64,000 nt of DNA from Acidomonas methanolica (GCF_004346035.1 NZ_SLZN01000005.1:1-64000), one strand, 5' to 3'; positions 27,616 to 37,409 are shown, numbered from the stretch's first letter. Notes: generated by a model not told the origin, from the letters alone. A program made the numbers and translations.

Positions 27616-29022
27616 ATGGCAAAACGATCTTCCATTCAGTTCGTCTGCGGGCATTGCGGCGCGGTCCACAGCAAATGGGCCGGGCGATGCGACGCGTGTG
27701 GCGAATGGAACACTCTGGTCGAAGAGAGCGCGGGCCCGTCATCCCGAGCGGGACAGGCGAAGGCGGTCAAGGGGCGGCTGAACCTCGTGCATCTCGACGG
27801 CGCGAGCGCCCCGCCGCCGCGTGTGATGACCGGGATCGCGGAGTTCGACCGTGTGCTGGGGGGCGGGCTGGTGCCGGGCTCGGCGGTGCTGGTGGGCGGC
27901 GATCCCGGAATCGGCAAATCCACGCTGATGTTGCAGGCGACCTGTGCCCTGGCGCGAAGCGGGCGGCAGGTGCTGTATGTCTCGGGCGAGGAGGCGGTGG
28001 ACCAGTTGCGGCTGCGGGCGCGGCGGCTGGACCTGCAGGCGCCGACCCTGGATCTGGCCGCGAGCATCAACGTGTCGGAAATCGCGGGGACCCTGGAGCA
28101 GGAGCGTTCGCGCGAGGCGGCGCATGAGGTGGTCGTCATCGATTCGATCCAGACCATGTGGCTCGACAGCGTCGAGAGTGCGCCGGGCTCGGTGGCGCAG
28201 GTGCGGGCCTGCGCCTTCGAGCTGATCCGCCTGGCCAAGACGCAGGGTTTCGCCCTGATCCTGATCGGCCATGTCACGAAGGAGGGGGCGCTGGCGGGGC
28301 CGCGCGTGCTGGAGCACATGGTGGATGCGGTGATGTATTTCGAAGGGGATCGCGGGCATCAGTTCCGCATCCTGCGCGCCGCGAAGAACCGCTTCGGCGC
28401 GACGGACGAGATCGGCGTTTTCGCGATGACCGATACCGGGCTGGCGGAAGTGCCCAATCCGTCGGCGCTGTTTCTGGCGGAGCGACGCGGGAATATCGCC
28501 GGCTCGGCGGTGTTCGCGGGGCTGGAGGGGACGCGGCCGGTCCTGCTGGAAATTCAGGCGCTTCTCTCGCCCAAGGCCGGAGACGGCGCGGCGCGCCGGA
28601 GCGTGATCGGGTGGGATGCCGGGCGGCTGAACATGCTGCTGGCCGTTCTCGATACGCGATGCGGGCTGAAATTGAGCGGCATGGATGTGTTCCTCAACAT
28701 CGCGGGCGGCTTGCGGGTGACGGAGCCCGCGGCCGATTTGGCCGTGGCGGCGGCGCTGACCTCGGCGGCGACGGGCGTGCCGACCTCGGGCGGGGCGGCC
28801 TATTTCGGGGAAATCGGCCTTTCCGGCGAGGTCCGGCAGGTGCCGCAGGCCGATCTGCGACTGCGCGAGGCGGGAAAGCTGGGCTTCGACAGCGCGGTCC
28901 TGCCGCGGCGGATCGCCGCTTCCGGCAAGAAGACGCGGCCGCCGGAAAACCTGGCCCTCAGGGAGATCGGCCATCTGGGCGATCTGGTGAGCGCGTTCGT
29001 GCCGCCCGGGGAGAAGGGGTGA
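27616..29022 (+). CDS. radA: DNA repair protein RadA
   Basis: A 468-residue RadA (Sms) protein, a RecA-like branch-migration helicase of recombinational repair. The N-terminal zinc finger (CGHC...CDAC), Walker A (GGDPGIGKST), the RadA-specific KNRFG motif and a C-terminal Lon-like domain ending about residue 460 are all present. The ATG at 27616 gives the conserved N-terminus MAKRSSIQFVC. A TTG six codons upstream has a better-placed AGGA but looks less natural. Confidence 0.96.
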   Translation: MAKRSSIQFVCGHCGAVHSKWAGRCDACGEWNTLVEESAGPSSRAGQAKAVKGRLNLVHLDGASAPPPRVMTGIAEFDRVLGGGLVPGSAVLVGGDPGIGKSTLMLQATCALARSGRQVLYVSGEEAVDQLRLRARRLDLQAPTLDLAASINVSEIAGTLEQERSREAAHEVVVIDSIQTMWLDSVESAPGSVAQVRACAFELIRLAKTQGFALILIGHVTKEGALAGPRVLEHMVDAVMYFEGDRGHQFRILRAAKNRFGATDEIGVFAMTDTGLAEVPNPSALFLAERRGNIAGSAVFAGLEGTRPVLLEIQALLSPKAGDGAARRSVIGWDAGRLNMLLAVLDTRCGLKLSGMDVFLNIAGGLRVTEPAADLAVAAALTSAATGVPTSGGAAYFGEIGLSGEVRQVPQADLRLREAGKLGFDSAVLPRRIAASGKKTRPPENLALREIGHLGDLVSAFVPPGEKG

Positions 29023-29117
29023 GATCTTTCTGGCCGGGAAATGTTGCCTTCCTGAACGCAGGAGGCCGCTTGCCGGAGCTTCTTCGTTCCGATAAGGCAA
29101 GGGAAATCGATGTGAAG

Positions 29118-31103
29118 ATGGGGGCTCAGATGCGATCTTACCTGCTCGTGCTGGCGGCGCTGTGGCCGGCGGCCGTTTCGGCGGGGGAGCCTCCGGCGCC
29201 GGACCAGACCTCACCCCCGGTCGCGCGGGAGGTGTTCGGCGCGCTCGCTCTGCCGGGACCGGTGAACGCGTACAGATCCGGCTCGGGCAAACCCGGCCCC
29301 AATTATTGGCAGAACCGGGCGGATTACGTGATTCATGCGCGGATCGACACCCGGGCGAAAACACTCCAGGGCGAGGAGACCATCACTTATACCAATAACA
29401 GCCCGGATACGCTGAACGAACTCTGGGTCCAGCTCGATCAGAACATCTATCGCGCCGATGCGCGGGGGGCGCTCAGCAATCCGGAACGCCATCCGCATTT
29501 CACGGACGGGATCGTGCTCGACGGCGTCGGCCTGACGGGCAAGGGGCCGGAAACCGTCGTTTCGCCGCTGGTGTCCGACACGCGCATGCGGATCGTGCTG
29601 CCTGCCCCTTTGCCGCATGGCGGCGTCGCCCGGCTGCATGTGCGGTGGCACTACGCCATCCCCGGCGCCTGGGGCGGCCGGACGGCGGTCACTCAAACGC
29701 GCGACGGCGAGATTTATGAGATCGCCCAATGGTATCCGCGCATGGCGGTTTATGACGATCTGCGCGGCTGGGACACCTTGCCCTATCTCGGGCAGGAATT
29801 TTATCTCGATTACGGCAATTTCGATTACGCGGTGACGGTGCCGTGGAATTTCACCGTCGTCGGGTCCGGCGCGCTGCTCAATCCGCAGGAAGTGCTGACG
29901 CCGGTCGAGCGGGAGCGTCTCGCGGCGGCGGCAAAGAGCGAGACGCGGGTGATGATCCGGACGGCGGCGGAGGCGCATGAGCCGTCGAGCCATCTGGCGC
30001 GCAGCGGCGAGAAAACATGGCATTTCCACATGACGAACACGCGCGACGTGGCGTTCGCCGCGTCGGATGCGTTCGTCTGGGACGCGGCGCGGCTGGATCT
30101 GCCGCCCCTCGCGCCCGCGCCGGGAATGAAGCCGCAGCCGCGTCTGGCGATGTCGGCCTATGCCGCGGAAGGAGCAGGGCCGAAGGGCTGGGATCGCTCC
30201 ACCGAATATGTGAAGCACGCGATCGAGTATTTCTCGTCGCAATGGTACCCTTACCCGTGGCCGGACGCGGTCAATCTCGGCGGTCACGGCGCGGGGATGG
30301 AATATCCTGGCATCGTGTTCGACGGCTGGCAGGATCATGGGGCGGAACTGTTCTGGATCACGACGCATGAGCTGGGTCACGGCTGGTTTCCGATGATCGT
30401 CGGCAGCAACGAGCGGCGTCACGCCTTCATGGACGAAGGCTTCAACACCTTCATCGACGCCTACGCCTCGCAGCATTTCAATCATGGCGAATTCGCTCCC
30501 AAGCAGGATGCGGAATTCGCGCCCCAGACGGGTGATCCGGCGGCGGATATCCTGCCCGTGCTGACCGATCCGGCGGCGCCGACCTTGATGCTGCCCTCGG
30601 AACTCGTTCCGGAGAAATATCGTCACCCCGTGACCTATTTCAAATCCGCCTACGGGTTGATGCTGCTGCGCGAGCAGATTCTGGGGCCGGAACGTTTCGA
30701 CGCGGCCTTTCGCGCCTATATCCGCGACTGGGCGTTCCACCATCCCGCGCCGTCGGATTTCTTCCGCTTCATGAGCAGCGCGGCGGGCGAGGATCTGACC
30801 TGGTTCTGGCGCGGCTGGTATCTCGAGAACTGGTGGCCGTCCTATGCGATCGACGGCGTTTCGGCGGCGGACGGCGCCGTGACGGTGCGCAACCGGGGCA
30901 AGCTGCCTCTGCCGGTGCTGCTGCGCGTCCGCTTCGCCGACGGCGCGACGGCCGAGCGGCGCGTGCCGACCGAGGCATGGTATCTGCATGACCGGGTGAC
31001 GGTCTCCTTTCCCGGCCATGCGCCCCTCTCCGGGGCGGAACTCGACCCCGCCCACGTCCTGCCGATGCCGGATCGGTCCGGGGATGTCTGGTCGGGCAAG
31101 TAA
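29118..31103 (+). CDS. Secreted M1-family metallopeptidase
   Basis: A 661-residue peptidase with a signal peptide (RSYLLVLAALWPAAVSAG). The gluzincin zinc site is complete: His417, Glu418 and His421 in HELGHGW, then Glu440 in DEGFN, giving the HExxH-x18-E spacing of family M1. GAGMEYPGIVF matches the aminopeptidase exopeptidase motif region. It is likely periplasmic. The start is ambiguous: ATG at 29118 or 29130, or GTG at 29112, which has the best AAGGGA spacing. The frame is also open far upstream across radA, but that part is non-coding. Confidence 0.88.
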   Translation: MGAQMRSYLLVLAALWPAAVSAGEPPAPDQTSPPVAREVFGALALPGPVNAYRSGSGKPGPNYWQNRADYVIHARIDTRAKTLQGEETITYTNNSPDTLNELWVQLDQNIYRADARGALSNPERHPHFTDGIVLDGVGLTGKGPETVVSPLVSDTRMRIVLPAPLPHGGVARLHVRWHYAIPGAWGGRTAVTQTRDGEIYEIAQWYPRMAVYDDLRGWDTLPYLGQEFYLDYGNFDYAVTVPWNFTVVGSGALLNPQEVLTPVERERLAAAAKSETRVMIRTAAEAHEPSSHLARSGEKTWHFHMTNTRDVAFAASDAFVWDAARLDLPPLAPAPGMKPQPRLAMSAYAAEGAGPKGWDRSTEYVKHAIEYFSSQWYPYPWPDAVNLGGHGAGMEYPGIVFDGWQDHGAELFWITTHELGHGWFPMIVGSNERRHAFMDEGFNTFIDAYASQHFNHGEFAPKQDAEFAPQTGDPAADILPVLTDPAAPTLMLPSELVPEKYRHPVTYFKSAYGLMLLREQILGPERFDAAFRAYIRDWAFHHPAPSDFFRFMSSAAGEDLTWFWRGWYLENWWPSYAIDGVSAADGAVTVRNRGKLPLPVLLRVRFADGATAERRVPTEAWYLHDRVTVSFPGHAPLSGAELDPAHVLPMPDRSGDVWSGK

Positions 31104-31144
31104 GGGGTTCCATAACGCCGATGACGGCAAGGGAACGTCGCTCT

Positions 31145-31197
31145 TTTCTGAAAGGAAAATCAAACGCCTTGCTCCTTTCCTTCATTCAGAAAAAGGA
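31145..31197 (+). repeat. Truncated intergenic repeat, copy 4
   Basis: A 53-bp sequence that keeps the two A/T-rich hairpins of the family (CTTTTCTGAAAGGAAAATC on the left, TTGCTCCTTTCCTTC and CAGAAAAAGGAG on the right) but lacks the central GC-rich hairpin found at 2879-2909 and 24295-24325. It lies between the M1 peptidase and hpnD, which point the same way. Confidence 0.45.
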
Positions 31198-31295
31198 GAA
31201 CGGTCCCCGCACCCTCCAGGGCCGGAGCGGCCGATTTTGCCCCGACGCCGATTCCCGCTAGAAGCGGCGTCGGGGACAGCAAGGGAGACAGTGTC

Positions 31296-32198
31296 TTGAA
31301 CGCAGCGTATCGCGCCGATGAGAGCGTGGGGCCGGTCGTGACGGCCGGACCGTCGCCGGTTTGCACCCAGGCGGACCACGATCTCGTGGCGGCGATCGTG
31401 GAGCGGGCGGGCACGTCCTTTGCAAAGGGGATGCGCGTTCTGCCGCCGGTCCGCCGGTTCGCGATGTATGCGATCTATGCCTTCTGCCGGGAGGTGGATG
31501 ACATCGCCGACGGCGACGCGCCGGTCCCCGACGCGGCGGCGGCGCTGGAGGCGTGGCACGAGCGGGTGGCGCGGCTCCATGACGGCGAGACGCGCGACGG
31601 GCTCGACCGGGCGCTGGTGGCGGCGATCCGGCGTTTCGCGCTGCGTCAGGCGGATTTCGACGCGGTCATCGACGGCATGGCGATGGATGCGGCCGGACCG
31701 ATCGTGGCGCCGGAGGAGGCGACGCTCGATCTCTATTGCGACCGCGTGGCCTCGGCGGTGGGCCGGCTCTCCGTGCGGGTGTTCGGGGACAGTTCCGACG
31801 CGGCGGACCAGGTGGCGCATCATCTCGGCCGCGCGCTGCAACTGACCAACATCCTGCGGGATCTGCAGGAGGACGCCGATCGCGGACGGCTCTACCTGCC
31901 GCGCGAGTTGCTGCGACGTTTCGACGTGCCGGACGATCCGCAGGAGGCGCTGTACGCGCTGGGACTGGACCCGCTCTGCCGCATCCTGGCGCGGCGGGCG
32001 CGGGATCATTTCCGTCGCGCGCGGGAGGCGATGGGCCAATGCGACCGTGTGGCCATGCGCCCCGCGCGCATGATGGCGGCGTCCTATCTCTGCGTGCTGG
32101 ATGCGTTGGAGCGCAAGGGCTGGCGACATCCGGAAGTGCCGGTGAAGCTGTGGAAACCGGCGCGTGTGGCCCGGTCGCTGCTGGCCTATTTCGTCTGA
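31296..32198 (+). CDS. hpnD: Presqualene diphosphate synthase
   Basis: A 300-residue squalene/phytoene synthase-family enzyme that condenses two farnesyl diphosphates into presqualene diphosphate for hopanoids. The two Asp-rich motifs are REVDDIAD and ILRDLQEDADRGRLYLP. GMRVLPPVRRFAMYAIYAFCREVDD is the HpnD rather than HpnC form. The start is TTG at 31296, eight bases after AAGGGAG. hpnE follows by six bases. hpnC, often in the same cluster, is not present here. Confidence 0.92.
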   Translation: MNAAYRADESVGPVVTAGPSPVCTQADHDLVAAIVERAGTSFAKGMRVLPPVRRFAMYAIYAFCREVDDIADGDAPVPDAAAALEAWHERVARLHDGETRDGLDRALVAAIRRFALRQADFDAVIDGMAMDAAGPIVAPEEATLDLYCDRVASAVGRLSVRVFGDSSDAADQVAHHLGRALQLTNILRDLQEDADRGRLYLPRELLRRFDVPDDPQEALYALGLDPLCRILARRARDHFRRAREAMGQCDRVAMRPARMMAASYLCVLDALERKGWRHPEVPVKLWKPARVARSLLAYFV

Positions 32199-32204
32199 GC
32201 GCCG

Positions 32205-33488
32205 ATGACGCGGGTTCATGTGATCGGCGGCGGTCTGGCCGGGCTGTCGGCGGCGGTCGAGCTGGCGGGCCGGGCATTCGTCACCGTCCATGAAGCGGGG
32301 CCGGCCTGCGGCGGTCGGGCGCGCTCCTATTTCGACAGGGCACTCGGCGCGCGGGTGGATAACGGCAACCACCTGCTGCTTTCGGCCAATGCGGCGGCCT
32401 TCCGCTATCTCGGGCTGATCGGCGCGGAAAAGACGCTGAAAGGGCCGGGCGCGCCGGTCTTTCCCTGGTTCGATCTGGAGGCCGGGCTGGGTTGGACGCT
32501 GCGGCTCTCCAGAGGGCGCGTGCCGTTCTGGGCCTTGCCGGGCGGGGCGCGTGTGCCGGGCATGCGGGTGGCGGAGCTGGGCGCGCTGCTGACGCTGTTG
32601 CGGGCGACGGGAGACAGGACGGTGGCGGAGTGCCTGAAACCCGGGATGCTGGCGCACCGGCTGCTGGAGCCCTTCGCCGTGTCGGCGCTGAACACGAGTT
32701 GCGACATCGGCAGCGCGGTCCTGCTGGCGAACATCGTGCGCGAATCGCTGGCGAAAGGCGGCATGGCGTGCCGTCCCTGGTATCCGGCGGAGGGGTTGTC
32801 GGAAAGTTTCGTCGATCCGGCGGTGCGACATCTCGAACTTCTGGGCGGCGAGGTGCGGACCGGCGCGCGGCTGTCGTCGATCGAGGCGGCGGACGGTCGC
32901 GTGACGGCGCTGTCTTTCGGTGAGGAGAGGGTGGCGTTGGGGCCGGAGGATCACGTGGTCTTCGCCGCGCCCGCGCCCGTGGCGGCGAGCGTGCTCGGGC
33001 CGTTCTGGCCGGAGCTGACGGTGCCGGACGCCTTCGAGAGCATCGTCAATCTGCATTTCCGACTCGATGCGAAGCCGGTCCTGCGCGGGATGGTGGCACG
33101 GACGGGATTTGTCGGCGTCGTGGGCGGCGTGACGGAATGGGCCTTCGTCAAGGGGGATGTCATTTCCGTCACGGTGAGCGCCGCCAACCGCTACACGGCG
33201 CGGGAGAACGAAGAGCTGTGCGCCACGATCTGGGGCGAGGTCAGGCGTGCGCTCGGGCCGGTGGTGGCGGGCGGATTGCCGGAGACACCGCCGCCGTCAC
33301 GGCTGATCCGGGAGAAGCGGGCGACTTTCACGGCGACCCCCGAACAGGATCGGCGGCGGCCGGGGGGAAGGACGCCGTTCGCGAATCTCGTGCTCGCAGG
33401 CGACTGGACGCAGACGGGCCTGCCCTCGACGATTGAAGGCGCGATTCGCTCCGGCGTGACGGCGGCCCGGACGAGCGGCCTCGTGTGA
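32205..33488 (+). CDS. hpnE: Hydroxysqualene dehydroxylase
   Basis: A 427-residue FAD-dependent amine-oxidase-fold enzyme that reduces hydroxysqualene to squalene in the HpnCDE route to hopanoids. The N-terminal dinucleotide fold reads VHVIGGGLAGLSAAVELA. ALNTSCDIGSAVL, and the C-terminal LVLAGDWTQTGLPSTIEGAIRSG, which closes the FAD site, are also typical. It is tightly coupled to hpnD. Confidence 0.92.
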   Translation: MTRVHVIGGGLAGLSAAVELAGRAFVTVHEAGPACGGRARSYFDRALGARVDNGNHLLLSANAAAFRYLGLIGAEKTLKGPGAPVFPWFDLEAGLGWTLRLSRGRVPFWALPGGARVPGMRVAELGALLTLLRATGDRTVAECLKPGMLAHRLLEPFAVSALNTSCDIGSAVLLANIVRESLAKGGMACRPWYPAEGLSESFVDPAVRHLELLGGEVRTGARLSSIEAADGRVTALSFGEERVALGPEDHVVFAAPAPVAASVLGPFWPELTVPDAFESIVNLHFRLDAKPVLRGMVARTGFVGVVGGVTEWAFVKGDVISVTVSAANRYTARENEELCATIWGEVRRALGPVVAGGLPETPPPSRLIREKRATFTATPEQDRRRPGGRTPFANLVLAGDWTQTGLPSTIEGAIRSGVTAARTSGLV

Positions 33489-33527
33489 AATGGCGGCCCG
33501 GGCAGCCGAGTTGCTCCATCGTCCTGA

Positions 33528-35033
33528 CTAAGCCGAGGCTTCCCGCCGACGGGCGAATCGCCCGAACAGATTGAGCATCCGATCGCGCAATTGCGCATGG
33601 ATGTCCGGCCGAAACAGAACCAGTAACCCCCAATAGAACGGCAACCCCACGCATCCGATCAACATGACGCGGATCAGGTCGTACTCGCGAAGGTACGGCA
33701 GCAGGGAAACCAGATAACCCCCCAGCATCGCCGCTCCCGCCAGAAGGGACGGCATGAGATACATTTCCATGACGGTGGAGAGCCCTACGCCCAGACGACA
33801 GAAGACCAGAAGAGAGGTGACGGGGGGATATATGAAATAATAAAGCGCGACAGCCAGTGCCACGCCCAACGCGCCGCCCAGCTTTCCGCCAAGCAGAGCG
33901 ACCCCGAAGAACAATGGCGTCGCGATGGCCGCGAAATAGAACGCGCGCCAGAACTCGCGGCGCGCGCTGAGGAGCGCCCCGGAGATCCAGCTCATGGCGT
34001 CGAAGGGCAACCCTATGCTCAGAATCTGAACATAGGGCACGGCCTTCATCCAGCGCTCGCCGAACAGCAGGTGCAGCCCCGGCGCCGCCATGGCGGCCTG
34101 CAGGAAGCAGAACGGCATCACCAGATAGGCGAGCAGGCGGCTGGCTTTCAGCGCGGCCTGCGCCTGCTTCAGCGGCTCGGACCGCAGCGTCGTCAGGGCC
34201 GGAAAAAGCACGTTATTGAAATTGCCGGCCAGCATGCGGACCGGCTGGACCGAAAAGCGGAACGCGAAGAAATACAGTCCGACCACATTCTTCGAGGCGA
34301 TCAAACCAAGTACGATGTAATCGCCCTGGTTAAGGATCTCGACCAGCGTGCGCGACGCGAAAACGATCGAACTGCTGCCGAGAATGTAGTGTACCTGCAC
34401 GCGGCGGAAACGGCGGAAGATTGTAGGCGGCGAGCGACGCCAGAAATAGATGGCCTTCACAAAACCCAGGAGCGGAAAAGGCAGCGCGAAACTATAGGCG
34501 CCGAAATTCATCCACGCGAAGATGATCGTCAGCGTCTGAAGCGCCACGATCTCGAACGTATTGTAGACGGCGAGAAACCGGAAATCCATTTCCGACCGGA
34601 TGACCACGGACGGCACCGTCGCCAGCGTGCGCAGGGGCGTCGCGACGGCGATCATGCAGATCAACCCCACCAGATCGGCGGAATGATACCAGTGCGCCGC
34701 CAGAGGCGCGACCGCGAACATGGCCAGCATGCCGATCATGCCGAGGGAAAAGGAGATCCAGAAGGCCGGCGCCAGCCATGAGCCGATCGTCTTCTGGCGC
34801 TGGAGCAGCACGTCGTCCACACCGAAGCTGACCAGCGAATTCGCGATCTGCGTCACGGTCTGGGCCAGCGCGATCGTCCCCCAGTCGGCGGGCAGCAACA
34901 GCCGCGCCAGGACAAGCTGGGACAGGAAACCCGCGCCCCGCGCCGCGAAGCTCTGCACGAAAAGCCAGATGAATCCGCTGGTCGCGGCCCGGCTGATGGC
35001 GGAGGACCCATGCCTCCCTGGCGTTGCCGTCAT
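33528..35033 (-). CDS. Oligosaccharide flippase, Wzx/RfbX type
   Basis: A 501-residue polytopic membrane protein of the polysaccharide-transporter (MOP) superfamily with about 12-14 helices. The N-terminal SGFIWLFVQSFAARGAGFLSQLVLARLLLPADWGTIALAQ is the standard opening of such flippases. It would move the lipid-linked repeat unit to the periplasmic side. ATG at 35033 is used, with a GTG four codons upstream as the alternative. It is the last minus-strand gene of the exopolysaccharide cluster, followed by the hopanoid genes in convergent orientation. Confidence 0.88.
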   Translation of the reverse strand: MTATPGRHGSSAISRAATSGFIWLFVQSFAARGAGFLSQLVLARLLLPADWGTIALAQTVTQIANSLVSFGVDDVLLQRQKTIGSWLAPAFWISFSLGMIGMLAMFAVAPLAAHWYHSADLVGLICMIAVATPLRTLATVPSVVIRSEMDFRFLAVYNTFEIVALQTLTIIFAWMNFGAYSFALPFPLLGFVKAIYFWRRSPPTIFRRFRRVQVHYILGSSSIVFASRTLVEILNQGDYIVLGLIASKNVVGLYFFAFRFSVQPVRMLAGNFNNVLFPALTTLRSEPLKQAQAALKASRLLAYLVMPFCFLQAAMAAPGLHLLFGERWMKAVPYVQILSIGLPFDAMSWISGALLSARREFWRAFYFAAIATPLFFGVALLGGKLGGALGVALAVALYYFIYPPVTSLLVFCRLGVGLSTVMEMYLMPSLLAGAAMLGGYLVSLLPYLREYDLIRVMLIGCVGLPFYWGLLVLFRPDIHAQLRDRMLNLFGRFARRREASA

Positions 35034-35100
35034 GGAAAGAGCCACATCCGGGGGAGAAGAACAATCATCACGTCACCAATACGCCCCTTCGTCATAGGCA

Positions 35101-36096
35101 TTACTTGAGAACGTCGCGCAAGGCGTCCATCTGGGGCCGGTCCTGCCCATCCCTGGTCGGATCGAGCGTGAACATGTAGTCGCCCCAGAGCGGGCCGCCG
35201 GCCCAATAGGTCCAGCCCAACCAGACGTCCCTGTTATCCTGCATGTATTTCACGACGAGCGACAGATCCTGCTCGCAGATGTCGGAACGCCCGACGCCGA
35301 ATTCCCCGAGAAATCCTCGCGCCCGGCGGGCACGCAGCCAAGCCGTCACACCGGTCAGTTGCTGGACGGCCTGTGGCGGGGCAATACAGTCCGGCTTCGT
35401 CCCGGAATAATTGCTGTCGAAATATTGATGCACTTCATAAACCAGATTTTGCGCCGGGTCCCGCAGCGCGGCCAAGGCATCGCCATTCAACTGGGGAAAA
35501 TTATGCGCGCCATCCCACCCGATGCCCGAGACGAGAATGTCATTGCGCGCGCCCGTCCCCCGAATGGCGTCGATCGCCTGCTGTTGCACCTGCGCCCAGG
35601 AGTCGGCGGAAGAGAGTTGCGGCTCATTCATCAGTCCGAACATCACGGCCGGCTTCTCCTTGAAAACATCCGCCAGCCGACGCCACAGATCCGCGAAGGA
35701 CGCGGGAGTCACGTCATCCGAACCGATAACCTTCCCCCTGTACCGCCCGTAATTATGAATATCGACAATAATATGGGCGTGATATTTTTCTCCCATGTCC
35801 ACGATCTGCTGAAGTCGCCCCAGTTCCGCGGGGTCCAGCGGTCCGTTCAGCGCAGGTTGCAGCCGTTCCCACAGGACGGGGATGCGGAAAACGTTCATGC
35901 CTTTACCGGCATAATACGCGAATTCGCTCTCCTTGGGGGAGATGTAATCCCAGCCGTAACGACCTGGAATCTTCCCTGAATTGAACTCCATCCCGGCGAG
36001 ATTCACGCCGCGATAGGTCTGCGCGGACGTCGCGGCGGAGTGGCTCGCGAGCAAAAAGAGTGCCGCGAGACAGATCGGACGACTGGACAATTTCAT
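35101..36096 (-). CDS. Secreted GH5 endoglucanase-like hydrolase
   Basis: A 331-residue glycoside hydrolase family 5 protein with a signal peptide (ICLAALFLLASHSAATSAQ). The acid/base Glu158 lies in FGLMNEPQ and the nucleophile Glu265 in FLGEFGVG. Its start codon overlaps the stop of the polymerase-like gene (ATGA), so the two are coupled. GH5 enzymes cut beta-1,4-glucans. In this setting it could trim or release a polymer with a cellulose-like backbone, or clear misplaced polymer in the periplasm. That role is inferred. Confidence 0.9.
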   Translation of the reverse strand: MKLSSRPICLAALFLLASHSAATSAQTYRGVNLAGMEFNSGKIPGRYGWDYISPKESEFAYYAGKGMNVFRIPVLWERLQPALNGPLDPAELGRLQQIVDMGEKYHAHIIVDIHNYGRYRGKVIGSDDVTPASFADLWRRLADVFKEKPAVMFGLMNEPQLSSADSWAQVQQQAIDAIRGTGARNDILVSGIGWDGAHNFPQLNGDALAALRDPAQNLVYEVHQYFDSNYSGTKPDCIAPPQAVQQLTGVTAWLRARRARGFLGEFGVGRSDICEQDLSLVVKYMQDNRDVWLGWTYWAGGPLWGDYMFTLDPTRDGQDRPQMDALRDVLK

Positions 36097-37409
36097 GATC
36101 CTTCATCTCCGGCGGAGGGATGTCGCAGCCGCGCCCGCGACACATCCAGCGCCCCATAGGCGAGCCACAGAAGAGCGGCCGTCTTGATGCTGAAAGCGGC
36201 CGCCCCGATACAGAGCGACGCACTGAAATACGTCGAGATCATCGTCCGCATCAGACGGGCTTCAGGCGTGACGCAGCGATGGAACGCGAAAATCCCGAGC
36301 AGGAACAGCGCGAGCGGCAATCCCAGCGCATTGACGACATAGGCGTAGCCGGTATCGGCCGTATAGATTGGAGACGGCGCAAACGCGAACCATTGGCCGA
36401 TATTCCAATAATCGAGCAACCGCGCCGAGAAGAGAAGACGCCCCTTGAGGTCGTCGGTCACGATGGCGGGCGGGATTCCGGGCCGTTCGTTCAGCGATCC
36501 GACCACGAGCAACGCCGTCGCGACGCAGATTGGCATCAGAAACGCGACCCAGGCGCTGCGCCGGAACGGCATGAAGCGCATCGCCGCCATGAGCAGACAA
36601 CAGCCCGAAGCGAAGCGGGAATCGCCGAGCACCACGCAGAACAGCGCCGCCGCGGCCAGGCAGAGATGCCGCTGCCCCGCCTGGTTCCGCGCGACGCTGA
36701 GGACATAGGCGAAAATCACCGACGCATAATTCCCCAGGGAAACGGGCTCCAGAAAGATGGAGGAGACGCGGTGCGGCCCGAGCAGCCCGGGGAAAAAAGT
36801 GCGCGTCATCGACCCCCCGCGATCGCCGCTGCGAAAGAACGTCGAATTGCCGTAATTGATCGTGGTGGCGCTGATCACGCCCTTCTGGACATAATACTGC
36901 CATATGTTGAACATCTGGCCGAACAGATTCGTGGCCAGAAGTTCGAACATCCCGACCGCAAGCACCGCCCACATTGTCAGCCACATGGCGGAATCGGCCT
37001 GACGCAGGCCGCCCTGCCGCCCGAGATGATAGAAAATATAGGCGATCCCCAGATCATGGATGATCTTGAGGCTGGCGGCCGGATTGATCATCTTCACGCC
37101 GACCAGATCGGCGCAGACCACCCAGATGATCGCGATGGCCCGCCAGCTCAGACAGGTGCGGACGGCCCAGAATCCGATCGCGAGGATCGTCATTTCGACA
37201 CCGGCCACGAAGGCGCTGCCGGCATGAATCCATCCGCGCGTGGACGCGAAGCACAACACGAGATTGAATGTCGCGCTCGCCATGACCAGCCATTTTCCGA
37301 GGCTTTTCACAGGCAGGGCGACTGAACCGACGGACGCCAGAGGCGGCGACGGGAACAGCTCGCTTTGTCTGATCGTGCTACCGGACACGCCTTCGCTCCC
37401 ATCTGTCAT
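36093..37409 (-). CDS. Exopolysaccharide polymerase-like membrane protein (GumE-like)
   Basis: A 438-residue integral membrane protein with about 10-12 helices and a large loop (around residues 185-225) containing NYGNSTFFRSGDRGGSMTRTFFPGLLGPHRVSSIFLEPVSLGNYA. Its size, topology and place beside a flippase fit a Wzy-type polymerase such as GumE of the xanthan system. Polymerases diverge strongly, so the call rests mainly on context. It is divergent from gumK and coupled to the GH5 gene downstream. Confidence 0.68.
   Translation of the reverse strand: MTDGSEGVSGSTIRQSELFPSPPLASVGSVALPVKSLGKWLVMASATFNLVLCFASTRGWIHAGSAFVAGVEMTILAIGFWAVRTCLSWRAIAIIWVVCADLVGVKMINPAASLKIIHDLGIAYIFYHLGRQGGLRQADSAMWLTMWAVLAVGMFELLATNLFGQMFNIWQYYVQKGVISATTINYGNSTFFRSGDRGGSMTRTFFPGLLGPHRVSSIFLEPVSLGNYASVIFAYVLSVARNQAGQRHLCLAAAALFCVVLGDSRFASGCCLLMAAMRFMPFRRSAWVAFLMPICVATALLVVGSLNERPGIPPAIVTDDLKGRLLFSARLLDYWNIGQWFAFAPSPIYTADTGYAYVVNALGLPLALFLLGIFAFHRCVTPEARLMRTMISTYFSASLCIGAAAFSIKTAALLWLAYGALDVSRARLRHPSAGDEGS

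Noticed and set aside
28158-29117. In-frame upstream extension of the M1 peptidase through radA
   Set aside because: It overlaps radA for most of its length and is Gly/Arg/Ala-rich. A signal peptide begins naturally at about 29118-29130.
29211-33056. Long minus-strand open frames (650 and 624 codons) opposite the M1 peptidase and hpnD-hpnE
   Set aside because: The plus-strand genes have catalytic motifs, and the antisense frames have no domain and biased composition typical of high-GC shadows.
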